NCBI GenBank assembly: GCA_937981515.1
Contig: CALJNY010000278.1
Location: 1-5,432, forward strand
Reading direction: 5' to 3'
DNA from: an uncultured Collinsella sp.
GTDB taxonomy: Bacteria > Actinomycetota > Coriobacteriia > Coriobacteriales > Coriobacteriaceae
DNA: 5,432 nucleotides
Positions 1 through 5,432 of this stretch are shown here, one piece after another. The position numbers were made by a program, and so were the translations under genes. A model generated the notes under the pieces. It ran no database searches. It had not been told where the DNA came from and was given only the letters and a program-made list of their open reading frames with translations. Position 1 is the first letter of the stretch, and the number at the start of each line of letters is the position of its first letter.

Positions 1-102
1 CCTTCGTCTTGCGCAGGACTGTAGAGCAGGGAACTTCGTGCCCCGACGCCCGGGAGGACGTTTCATTTAGAAAGATGGACCGACCGCCGTCAGCGATGGG
101 AG

Positions 103-654
103 CTACTCCCCCAGCACGGCCTTCTTGGCGGCTTCAGCCATGTTGTCCAGATCTTCCTTGGTGGGATGGTCCTTTGCGGCAACCCAGTTGTCGAGCAGCA
201 TCTTATAGCGCGCGTTTTCGGGTTCTTGCTCAAGCATCGCCTCATAGCGCTGCTTGACCGCGGGGCCCATCTTGCCCTGGCACATCGCCCAGCCCGCAAG
301 CTCGGCATCCCCAGCCAAATTAGAAGTTACGCGATCAATAATCTGCTGGTAATAGCTCTGGTCGGCGCCAAAACCGCAGGTGCCAAACAGGAAGACGCGC
401 TTGCCGTGCAAGGCGGAGAGCAACGTCGCGACCGAAGGCGTGCACGCGCCCTTGTCGCACCAAAAACCGACGAGCACCGTGTCGGCCGCGCAGGCGCCCT
501 GCGCCTCGAGCGCAACCTGATCTGCATCCGCATCGTCGCTCAACGCCGCGGCATGGACAAACTCAACACCCGCAGCCTGCAGAGCGCGCTTGATCGCGCC
601 CGAAACCATCCTGGTATTACCGCTCTTGCTGTTAACCACCAAAGAGCACGTCAT
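103..654 (-). CDS. Flavodoxin-family protein (BilS-like flavodoxin)
   Basis: Predicted cytosolic FMN-binding electron carrier or reductase partner of 183 residues. The N-terminus (MTCSLVVNSKSGNT) is a first beta strand followed by a flavodoxin phosphate-binding loop, SKSGNT, at about residues 9-14. Other motifs are GFWCDKG (about 63-69), LFGTCGFG (about 89-96), MCQGKM (about 124-129) and HPTKEDLD (about 163-170). This motif order, with a C-terminal HP-x-x-EDL helix, recalls the flavodoxin family that includes BilS, known from gut bacteria as a partner of bilirubin reductase BilR. That closer assignment is from memory and unproven, and no bilR is in the window. The GAGG at 665-668 lies 10 nt before the ATG at 654 and 4 nt before an in-frame GTG at 660. 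I chose the ATG because it sits directly before the first strand, but GTG (185 residues) is possible. The gene appears monocistronic, with its own promoter candidate. Confidence 0.85.
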   Translation of the reverse strand: MTCSLVVNSKSGNTRMVSGAIKRALQAAGVEFVHAAALSDDADADQVALEAQGACAADTVLVGFWCDKGACTPSVATLLSALHGKRVFLFGTCGFGADQSYYQQIIDRVTSNLAGDAELAGWAMCQGKMGPAVKQRYEAMLEQEPENARYKMLLDNWVAAKDHPTKEDLDNMAEAAKKAVLGE

Positions 655-664
655 AGTCACGTTG

Positions 665-668
665 CCTC
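665..668 (-). promoter_or_regulatory. Weak ribosome binding site of the flavodoxin gene
   Basis: Reading the minus strand, GAGG precedes the start region. It leaves 10 nt to the ATG at 654 or 4 nt to the GTG at 660, so neither start has ideal spacing and the site does not settle the choice. A G-run lies a little further upstream. Confidence 0.4.
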
Positions 669-713
669 GTTTCCCCCAAAACTAAAGCCACTAATGCAAT
701 TTATTAGATGAAT

Positions 714-741
714 ATCTTAGTACTAACGTGACAGATGTAAA
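714..741 (-). promoter_or_regulatory. Candidate sigma-70-type promoter of the flavodoxin gene
   Basis: On the minus strand there is TTTACA (736-741, 5 of 6 to TTGACA), a 16-bp spacer, then TAAGAT (714-719, 4 of 6 to TATAAT). This predicts a leader of about 50 nt before the start codon. A second A+T-rich stretch, TAATAA, lies closer to the gene but has no good -35 partner. The -35 box falls inside the inverted repeat 730-753, so a protein bound there could block it. Confidence 0.4.
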
Positions 742-753
742 CCACCGTCTGTC
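730..753. repeat. Inverted repeat GACAGA-N12-TCTGTC over the -35 box
   Basis: Perfect 6-bp arms at 730-735 and 748-753 flank the candidate -35 element at 736-741. The right arm region also belongs to a second inverted repeat: CGTCTG (746-751) with CAGACG (765-770). GACAGAT recurs directly at 780-786. The arms are short, so operator function is an inference. Confidence 0.35.
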
Positions 754-770
754 GATTGGCGACGCAGACG
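746..770. repeat. Imperfect hairpin upstream of the flavodoxin promoter
   Basis: CGTCTG (746-751) is the reverse complement of CAGACG (765-770). Inside it, GTCG (751-754) can face CGAC (760-763) across ATTGG, giving a stem with a small bulge. It lies upstream of the predicted -35 box, so it would act as DNA rather than in the flavodoxin transcript. It could fold in RNA only if the ABC operon is read through. Confidence 0.3.
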
Positions 771-826
771 ACATCTTTGGACAGATTTCGAACAGTATGT
801 ACTTCGGATTGAAACCGCCGCAGAAC

Positions 827-918
827 GTTTCACGAATGGCCGAAAAACTGTTTCACAAAACGCCGTCAAATTGTGTCACGGAGTATCGTCAAAATGTTTC
901 ACGCGCTGGTAAAACGCT
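827..918. repeat. Array of four 23-bp tandem degenerate repeats
   Basis: GTTTCAC begins at 827, 850 and 896, and GTGTCAC at 873, so the four copies are exactly 23 bp apart. The similarity covers the whole unit: unit 1 against 2 matches at 17 of 23 positions, 2 against 3 at 15, 1 against 3 at 14 and 1 against 4 at 14. Units 1-3 share CG at positions 15-16 and AAA at 19-21, and all four end in T. On the minus strand the core reads GTGAAAC. The array is about 85 bp upstream of the candidate -35 box of the flavodoxin gene. The rest of the intergenic region 661-977 holds the promoter and inverted repeats listed here and no gene I can support. Confidence 0.75.
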
Positions 919-977
919 ATATAACAAGATCGCTCTATGGGACAAACAAACCTGATTAATTTGCCCCACGGGCTTGC

Positions 978-2837
978 TCACTGGGCGAATTGGCTGCGGT
1001 AGAGTTCGGCGTAGAAGCCGCCTGCCGCTAGCAGCTCGTCGTGCGTGCCGCGCTCGATAATTTGGCCGTCGCGCATCACCAGAATGCAGTCGGCGTTGCG
1101 GATGGTGCTCAGGCGGTGCGCCACGACAAAGCTTGTGCGACCGGCCATGAGCTCGTCGAATGCCGCCTGCACCTGCAGCTCGGTACGCGTATCGATGCTC
1201 GACGTTGCCTCGTCCAGCAGCAGAATCGCCGGATCGATGAGCATAACGCGCGCAATGCACAGCAGCTGTTTTTGACCCTGGCTAAACGTGCCGCCGTCCT
1301 CGCCGATGACCGTATCGTAGCCGCCTGGCAGCTGCACGATAAACTTGTGCGCATGCGCGCGCTTGGCCGCCTCGATAACCTGCTCGCGCGTGGCGTCGGG
1401 ACAGCCGTAGGCGATGTTTTCCGCCACCGTGCCCTCGAACAGCCACGTATCCTGCAGCACCATGCCAAAGGCGCGGCGCAGGCTTGCGCGCGTGTAGTCA
1501 CGCGAAGACCGGCCATCGACCATGATGCGTCCGGCATCGATATCGTAAAACCGCAGCAGCAAGTTGATGAGCGTCGTCTTGCCGCAACCCGTGGGGCCGA
1601 CCAGGGCAAAGCGCATGCCGGGTTTGGCCTCAATACAGATATCCTGCAGCAGCTTGCGGTCGGACACGTAGCTAAAGTCCACATGCTCAAAGGTCACCTC
1701 ACCCTGCGGGGCGGTAAGTTCCACGGCATCCGCCGCATCGGGCTCCTGCTCGCGCGCATCGAGCAGCGCAAACATGCGACGCGCCGAGGCATACGCGGTC
1801 TGGATCTGCGTAATGACGTTGGTGACCTCGTTGAACGGCTTGGTGTACTGGTTGGCGTAGGACAGGAAAATCTGCACGCCACCCACCGTAAGCGCCGCCG
1901 GCACGCCCGTGATCACGCCCACGCAGCCGACCACGGCGACCACGGCATAGATGATGTTGTTGATAAAGCGCGTACCGGGGTTAGAGAGCGAACCCATAAA
2001 CTGTGCACGCTCACCTGCCGTATAGAGCTCGGCGTTGAGCGCGTCAAAGCGCGCTTGGGCGTTCGGGCCGTAGGCAAACGCATCAACCAGCTTTTGCTCG
2101 CCCACATACTCCTCGATATGACCACCGAGCTGACCCTGAATACGCTGCTGGGCCGTAAAGCTCTTGTTGGAAAGCTTGGCGATGGCGCCAGCGGCAAAAA
2201 TGGAAAGCGGCGTGAAGAGCACCACCACAAGCGTCATGGTCAGGTTAATGGAGAGCATAAACGCGAGCGTGCCAACGATGGTGATAACGCCGGTGAAAAG
2301 CTGGGTAAAGCCCTGTAGCAGACCGTCGCCCACCTGGTCGACGTCGTTGACCACGCGGCTCATAAGGTCGCCGTGGGCGTGGCTGTCGATAAAGCTGAGC
2401 GGCATGCGGCTGAGCTTGTCGCTCGCCTCCACGCGCATGTCGCGCACCGTCTCGTAGGACAGGCGGTTGACGCAATAGCCCTGCAGCCACTGGAAAGCCG
2501 CGGTACCTACGACGACAATCGCGAGCTTGGTGACAAGCGGCAGTAGCGCGTCGAAGTCCACCTGCCCGGCGGCGACGATAAGGTCGATGCCTTCGCCAAT
2601 AAGGATGGGCGTATAGAGCTGCAAGATTACCGAAACGGCGGCACTCAAAAACGATGCCGCAAACGAGACGCGGTGCGGGCGAACATAGCCCAGCAGGCGG
2701 CGGGTCACCGCATCCACGGGATAACGTTCGGGGTCGCCGGGCCGGCGCGGGCCATCGCCCAGGTCGTTGAGGCTATCGTTGCCGGACACGTTGGCCGTCA
2801 TCGTGGCGACCGAGCCGGAAGAAGTGTACGGATTCAT
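978..2837 (-). CDS. ABC exporter subunit with the catalytic ATP site (heterodimer partner B)
   Basis: Half-transporter of 619 residues: a type IV ABC exporter membrane domain followed by an ATPase domain. A polar N-terminal extension of about 40 residues contains GPRRPG. Six membrane helices fall between about 55 and 335, with the coupling region SRVVNDVDQV near 160. ATPase motifs are Walker A GPTGCGKTT (414-422), Q-loop Gln462, signature FSQGQ (518-522), Walker B ILLLDE with catalytic Glu543, and switch His574. Walker B and the His are intact but the signature is altered (Q for G), as in TM288-type subunits. The start follows AAAGGAGG by 8 nt, and its ATG abuts the TAA of the upstream gene, implying translational coupling. 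The likely role is export of drugs, lipids or peptides across the cytoplasmic membrane with the 2838-4754 product. The substrate is not predictable, and no clear terminator follows the stop. Confidence 0.93.
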   Translation of the reverse strand: MNPYTSSGSVATMTANVSGNDSLNDLGDGPRRPGDPERYPVDAVTRRLLGYVRPHRVSFAASFLSAAVSVILQLYTPILIGEGIDLIVAAGQVDFDALLPLVTKLAIVVVGTAAFQWLQGYCVNRLSYETVRDMRVEASDKLSRMPLSFIDSHAHGDLMSRVVNDVDQVGDGLLQGFTQLFTGVITIVGTLAFMLSINLTMTLVVVLFTPLSIFAAGAIAKLSNKSFTAQQRIQGQLGGHIEEYVGEQKLVDAFAYGPNAQARFDALNAELYTAGERAQFMGSLSNPGTRFINNIIYAVVAVVGCVGVITGVPAALTVGGVQIFLSYANQYTKPFNEVTNVITQIQTAYASARRMFALLDAREQEPDAADAVELTAPQGEVTFEHVDFSYVSDRKLLQDICIEAKPGMRFALVGPTGCGKTTLINLLLRFYDIDAGRIMVDGRSSRDYTRASLRRAFGMVLQDTWLFEGTVAENIAYGCPDATREQVIEAAKRAHAHKFIVQLPGGYDTVIGEDGGTFSQGQKQLLCIARVMLIDPAILLLDEATSSIDTRTELQVQAAFDELMAGRTSFVVAHRLSTIRNADCILVMRDGQIIERGTHDELLAAGGFYAELYRSQFAQ

Positions 2838-4754
2838 TTAGCAGCCCTCCTTTGCGCAGACGGATGCGGAGGCGATCGGGGCGGACACGGGCGTCGCGTT
2901 CCCCTGCTGGCCCTCGAGCTCCTCGCGACGCAGCTGCGACTGGCAAATCTCGCGATAGAGCTGGCAGGTCGCATACAGCTCGTCATGCGCGCCCAGGCCC
3001 GCGACCGAGCCGTGATCGAGCACGCAGATCATGTCGGCGTCACGCACGGTCGAGACGCGCTGGCTTACGATCACGGTTGTCATGGGGATGCCCCTCGAAA
3101 ACACCGGAGCTCTTCCTGCGAGTTCGCGCACGGCACGGCGCAGAGCCGCATCCGTCTTTACGTCGAGCGCCGATGCCGAATCGTCCATAACGAGAATCTG
3201 CGGGTATTCCACCAGAGCACGCGCGATTGTCAGGCGCTGACGTTGTCCGCCGCTAAAATTTTTGCCGCCTGCCTCGACGGGAGCATCGAGGGCGTCCGGC
3301 AGGTTCCGTACAAAATCGTCCGCCTGGGCCGTCTCGAGCGCATCCCAAAGCACATCATCCATAAAGCACGTCCTTTGACGCCATGCCAGATTGGAGCGAA
3401 TCGTTCCGCTCATGAGACTCGCCCGCTGGGGGACCATGCCGATAACCTCCCTCAGCTGGTCGAGATTCCACGCGCGCACGTCGCGGCCGAAAACGCGAAC
3501 CGTTCCCGTCGAGGCATCGTACAGGCGCGGAATCAGCGAAACGAGCGTCGATTTTCCCGAACCCGTGCCACCGATAATGCCGAGCGTTCCGCCCACAGAA
3601 ACAGAAAACGACACGTTGTCAACGGCGTTAACGGCTCCGGCGCCAAACGAAAAGCTCACATGGTCAAACTCGATGGCAGGCGGCACGACATCGACGAGCG
3701 GATGCTTGTCGGCCATGTAAGCACTGGGAGAACACCGGTCTTCTTTAAGCATGCAGGCATTTCCGATCGCAAAAAGATCCAGCTTTTGGTTGCCCCCGTC
3801 CGTGATACTCGGCACACAGTCGAGCACCTCGTTGATACGCGAAGCGCTAGCGCTCGCCTTGGTGAAGACTACAACCAAGTTGGCAACATACACGATGGAG
3901 GTAAGGGTCTGCGTCATGTAGTTCACAAACGCCATGACCTGGCCCTGCGTGAGCTCGCCCACGTTGACTTGGATGCCGCCCACCCACAGGATGGCGCACA
4001 CGCCCAGGTTCATCACCAAAAACGTGACGGGGTTGAGAATCGACGAGAGCTTGCCCACCGCGATTGCGACACGCGCCTGGTCATCGGCCGCCTGGGCAAA
4101 ACGCTCACGTTCGTGACCCTCGCGCACAAACGCCCGGACCACGCGGGCACCCGAAAGTCCCTCGCGGCAAATAAGCGCGATGCGATCGAGCTTTGCCTGC
4201 AGCTGCTTGTAGTACGGGATGCAGCGCGCCATGACAAACCAAAACACCAGGCCGATAGCGGGAGTGCAGATCAAAAAGATCATGCCGAGCTTAAGGTCGA
4301 TGGCAAGGGCCGCGACCATTGAGCCCACCGCCAGGAAAGGCCAGCGGATGAGCATACGCACACCCAGCGCCACGGCGAGCTGCACCTGGTTGACGTCGTT
4401 GGTAATGCGCGTGATGAGCGACGGCGTGCCAAAGCGATCGAGTTCAGCATAGCTCAGCTTGTTGATGTGCTTGTAGAGTGCGCCGCGAATGTCAGTACCC
4501 ATGCCCTGCGAGGTGAGCGCCGCCATCTTTTGGCAGACGAGCGTAAACGAGATGCCAATCACGGCCATGGCGGCGAGCACCATACCGTAGTGGACGACGG
4601 CACTCACGTCGTGCGCACCGATACCTTTATCAATCATCTGGGCAATCACGAGCGGCGTAAGCAGGTCAAAGATCACTTCAATCAACTTGCACGCAGGGCC
4701 AATCACCATATACCGGCGAAACTTACCACCAAAACGCCTGAGCAGCTCAATCAT
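2838..4754 (-). CDS. ABC exporter subunit with the degenerate ATP site (heterodimer partner A)
   Basis: Half-transporter of 638 residues, first gene of the exporter operon. The membrane domain (about 15-300, six helices) contains TRITNDVNQVQ near 115-125. In the ATPase domain, Walker A is GGTGSGKST (395-403), the Q-loop is Gln443, the signature FSGGQ is 500-504 and Walker B is ILVMDD (520-525). Asp525 replaces the catalytic Glu, and Gln565 (VSQRVST) replaces the switch His. This is the pattern of TM287-type subunits, whose own ATP site binds but hydrolyses poorly, while the intact signature completes the partner's site. A long, Cys-containing linker (about 310-360) joins the domains, and a Ser/Ala-rich tail ends in Cys. 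I prefer the ATG at 4754, which has AGGGAG 9 nt upstream. An in-frame TTG at 4787 would add 11 charged residues but has no ribosome binding site. Confidence 0.92.
   Translation of the reverse strand: MIELLRRFGGKFRRYMVIGPACKLIEVIFDLLTPLVIAQMIDKGIGAHDVSAVVHYGMVLAAMAVIGISFTLVCQKMAALTSQGMGTDIRGALYKHINKLSYAELDRFGTPSLITRITNDVNQVQLAVALGVRMLIRWPFLAVGSMVAALAIDLKLGMIFLICTPAIGLVFWFVMARCIPYYKQLQAKLDRIALICREGLSGARVVRAFVREGHERERFAQAADDQARVAIAVGKLSSILNPVTFLVMNLGVCAILWVGGIQVNVGELTQGQVMAFVNYMTQTLTSIVYVANLVVVFTKASASASRINEVLDCVPSITDGGNQKLDLFAIGNACMLKEDRCSPSAYMADKHPLVDVVPPAIEFDHVSFSFGAGAVNAVDNVSFSVSVGGTLGIIGGTGSGKSTLVSLIPRLYDASTGTVRVFGRDVRAWNLDQLREVIGMVPQRASLMSGTIRSNLAWRQRTCFMDDVLWDALETAQADDFVRNLPDALDAPVEAGGKNFSGGQRQRLTIARALVEYPQILVMDDSASALDVKTDAALRRAVRELAGRAPVFSRGIPMTTVIVSQRVSTVRDADMICVLDHGSVAGLGAHDELYATCQLYREICQSQLRREELEGQQGNATPVSAPIASASVCAKEGC
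2846..2853 (-). promoter_or_regulatory. Strong ribosome binding site for the second ABC gene
   Basis: AAAGGAGG on the minus strand lies inside the last codons of the upstream gene, 8 nt before the ATG at 2837. Together with the TAA-ATG junction it fixes the start of the second subunit and suggests coupled, roughly equal synthesis of the two subunits. Confidence 0.8.
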
Positions 4755-4763
4755 GTATAGGCG

Positions 4764-4769
4764 CTCCCT
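4764..4769 (-). promoter_or_regulatory. Ribosome binding site that decides the start of the first ABC gene
   Basis: AGGGAG on the minus strand is 9 nt before the ATG at 4754. Nothing comparable precedes the in-frame TTG at 4787, which is why the shorter protein is annotated. Its first two bases belong to the right arm of the inverted repeat 4768-4802. Confidence 0.65.
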
Positions 4770-4802
4770 ATCATCATCTCTCTTCAATCTGATTCATGAT
4801 AG
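4768..4802. repeat. 7-bp inverted repeat in the leader of the exporter operon
   Basis: CTATCAT (4768-4774) and ATGATAG (4796-4802) are perfect reverse complements separated by 21 nt. In transcript direction the second arm runs directly into the AGGGAG ribosome binding site. The first arm contains TATCAT, a possible -10 box (5 of 6) without a convincing -35 partner. It could be an operator or a weak leader hairpin. Confidence 0.35.
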
Positions 4803-4860
4803 TACGGAGAACCCTGGAGATGCGTAAGCAACTCGTTACAGAAGAATCTTGGATAGCGGT

Positions 4861-4882
4861 AAAAACCGCGCAAAAAAGCGCG
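4861..4882 (-). terminator. Intrinsic terminator at the 3' end of the SRP RNA
   Basis: In minus-strand order there is CGCGC (4882-4878), a loop of six T, GCGCG (4871-4867), one G and then five T (4865-4861). The long SRP closing stem is itself followed by the six-T run (4877-4872), so that stem plus T6 can also act as a terminator. The two structures share an arm and exclude each other. Confidence 0.6.
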
Positions 4883-4983
4883 CTCGATGGATCCGGATGC
4901 CCGACAGAGGCTCCTTATGGCTGCTTCCTTCCGGACCTGACCAGATTCGGAACATGTCGTCATCCGAACCCATCGAACGCGCT
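4878..4983 (-). ncRNA. ffs: Signal recognition particle RNA, bacterial small (4.5S) type
   Basis: RNA scaffold that binds Ffh and helps FtsY dock when nascent membrane and secreted proteins are targeted to the translocon. The diagnostic apical domain is at 4919-4942: on the minus strand GGTCAGGTCC, a GGAA tetraloop (4929-4932) and GGAAGCAGCC, as in E. coli 4.5S RNA. The flanks close the molecule. The 5' strand (4983 down to about 4960) pairs with the 3' strand (about 4900 down to 4877) in 24 consecutive pairs, three of them in the distal part and one near the base being wobble or G-U type. At about 106 nt it is a single-hairpin SRP RNA without an Alu domain. The exact ends are uncertain by a few bases. 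It lies between the glycerate kinase and exporter genes on the same strand, and T-tracts follow it. Confidence 0.95.
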
Positions 4984-4994
4984 AGGCGTTCGAT
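4972..4994. repeat. Perfect 9-bp inverted repeat across the SRP RNA start
   Basis: ATCGAACGC (4972-4980) and GCGTTCGAT (4986-4994) are exact reverse complements around a 5-nt centre, GCTAG. One arm is part of the 5' strand of the SRP closing stem. The other lies between the -10 box and the stem, across the expected transcription start. Confidence 0.7.
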
Positions 4995-4996
4995 AT

Positions 4997-5025
4997 ATAT
5001 TACCCGCTCCCGCCCGATGGGGCAA
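4997..5025 (-). promoter_or_regulatory. ffs: Promoter of the SRP RNA gene
   Basis: On the minus strand there is TTGCCC (5020-5025, 4 of 6 to TTGACA), an ideal 17-bp G+C-rich spacer, then TAATAT (4997-5002) inside an alternating TATATA stretch. Transcription would start near 4990, a few bases before the SRP stem. The match in position to a certain RNA gene raises confidence above what the boxes alone would give. Confidence 0.6.
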
Positions 5026-5061
5026 GACAGCTAATTTGGAACGGGGCTTTTTTGACTGCTT

Positions 5062-5432
5062 TTAGATGCGGCCGAGGTCGTAGGCTTGGGCGGCTGCTTC
5101 ACCGGCGCAGATGAGGTTGGTTGTGGCTTCCTGGGGATCGAGCGCCTGCTCCAGGTCCATGGGCTTGCGACAGATCGGCAAAACCAAGTCAATACCCTGC
5201 CCATACACCGTATCCAGGTTGTCAGCACGACCGCCCACGACGGCGACTACCGGCTTGCCATAGCGATTGGCACGGCGGGCCACGCCCACCGGCGCCTTGC
5301 CGGCAGCGGATTGCTCGTCCATGTTGCCCTCGCCTGTAATGACCAGGTCGACATCGCGCACGCGTTCGTCAAACCCAATCAGATCGAGCACCGTCTCCAC
5401 GCCTGAGCGTAGCTCCGCACCGAGCGCTAACA
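5062..5432 (-). CDS. Glycerate kinase, C-terminal part (5' end outside the window)
   Basis: The last 122 residues of a glycerate kinase of the GarK/GlxK family, which phosphorylates D-glycerate with ATP (2-phosphoglycerate in characterised GarK/GlxK members) and feeds it into glycolysis. The frame is open through the right edge: the codons upstream of 5400 read LALGAELRSG before VETVLDLIGFDERV, so the GTG at 5400 is not a start. The hallmark LVITGEGNMDEQ followed by GKAPVGVARRA is typical of the family, as is the later YGQGIDLVLPI and a closing helix before TAA at 5062. Family members are about 370-380 residues, so roughly one third is visible. The stop is only 36 bp from the SRP -35 box, and I see no convincing terminator between them. 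Confidence 0.9.
   Translation of the reverse strand, partial: LALGAELRSGVETVLDLIGFDERVRDVDLVITGEGNMDEQSAAGKAPVGVARRANRYGKPVVAVVGGRADNLDTVYGQGIDLVLPICRKPMDLEQALDPQEATTNLICAGEAAAQAYDLGRI

Noticed and set aside
1..102. Possible structured RNA or terminator in the left edge (CCCGGG and GACCGACCGCCGTC segments)
   Set aside because: Only short, weak pairings are visible. I could match it to no riboswitch, tRNA or terminator, and the stretch is cut by the window edge.
728..955. A 75-residue plus-strand reading frame (GTG start) covering the 23-bp array, with NVSR repeated 23 residues apart
   Set aside because: There is no ribosome binding site before 728 or before the internal ATG at 797, and I recognise no family. 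The peptide repeat follows from the 23-bp DNA period (three units make 69 nt), which shifts frame at each unit. A genuine small protein is not excluded; homologs in other genomes with synonymous changes would revive it.
955..977. Possible terminator after the ABC operon, GCCC-GTG-GGGC on the minus strand
   Set aside because: The stem has only four pairs with a three-base loop and no T-tract follows.
1041..2318. Long plus-strand open frame (425 codons) antisense to the second ABC gene
   Set aside because: It is rich in Arg, His and Ala, as expected for an antisense shadow of a G+C-rich gene, and the minus strand carries an unmistakable ABC ATPase.
2673..4322. Plus-strand open frame (549 codons) antisense to the first ABC gene
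   Set aside because: Same shadow effect: no recognisable domain, it crosses the junction of two certain genes, and the minus-strand motifs are decisive.
4754..4787. TTG at 4787 as the start of the first ABC subunit
   Set aside because: No ribosome binding site precedes it, whereas the ATG at 4754 has AGGGAG at 9 nt and begins right at the family's usual N-terminus.
5011..5051. Plus-strand GGGGC followed by six T as a terminator
   Set aside because: No compact stem precedes the T-run and no plus-strand gene ends here.
5062..5400. GTG at 5400 as the start of a short 112-residue protein
   Set aside because: The frame stays open to the window edge with family-like residues upstream, so this is the tail of a full glycerate kinase.

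Overview
The window is G+C-rich and gene-dense, with every supported gene on the minus strand. Protein style, base composition and a short SRP RNA without an Alu domain suggest a high-GC Gram-positive bacterium, most likely a gut coriobacterium such as Collinsella. This placement is an inference from style, not from a marker gene.

Read in the direction of transcription (right to left), the layout is: (1) the C-terminal third of a glycerate kinase, whose 5' part lies beyond the right edge (5062-5432); (2) the bacterial small SRP RNA gene ffs (about 4878-4983), with a recognisable promoter, a 24-pair closing stem and T-tracts at its end; (3) a two-gene operon for a heterodimeric ABC exporter (4754-2838 and 2837-978), where the first stop and second start codons abut; (4) a 317-bp intergenic region (661-977), visibly more A+T-rich than the genes; (5) a flavodoxin-family gene (654-103) resembling the BilS-type flavodoxins; (6) 102 bp at the left edge with no gene I can support.

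The two ABC proteins are complementary. The first has a degenerate Walker B (Asp for the catalytic Glu) and a Gln in place of the switch His, but an intact FSGGQ signature. The second has intact Walker B and His, but an FSQGQ signature. Together they should form one hydrolytic and one degenerate ATP site, as in TM287/288, BmrCD and LmrCD-type exporters. The cargo cannot be read from the sequence.

The genes look like ordinary chromosomal content, and I see no convincing new multi-gene system. The most unusual feature is non-coding. Upstream of the flavodoxin gene, four copies of GTTTCAC (one as GTGTCAC) start at 827, 850, 873 and 896, exactly 23 bp apart. A cluster of nested inverted repeats overlaps the predicted promoter of that gene. 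A perfect 9-bp inverted repeat also sits across the predicted start of the SRP RNA.
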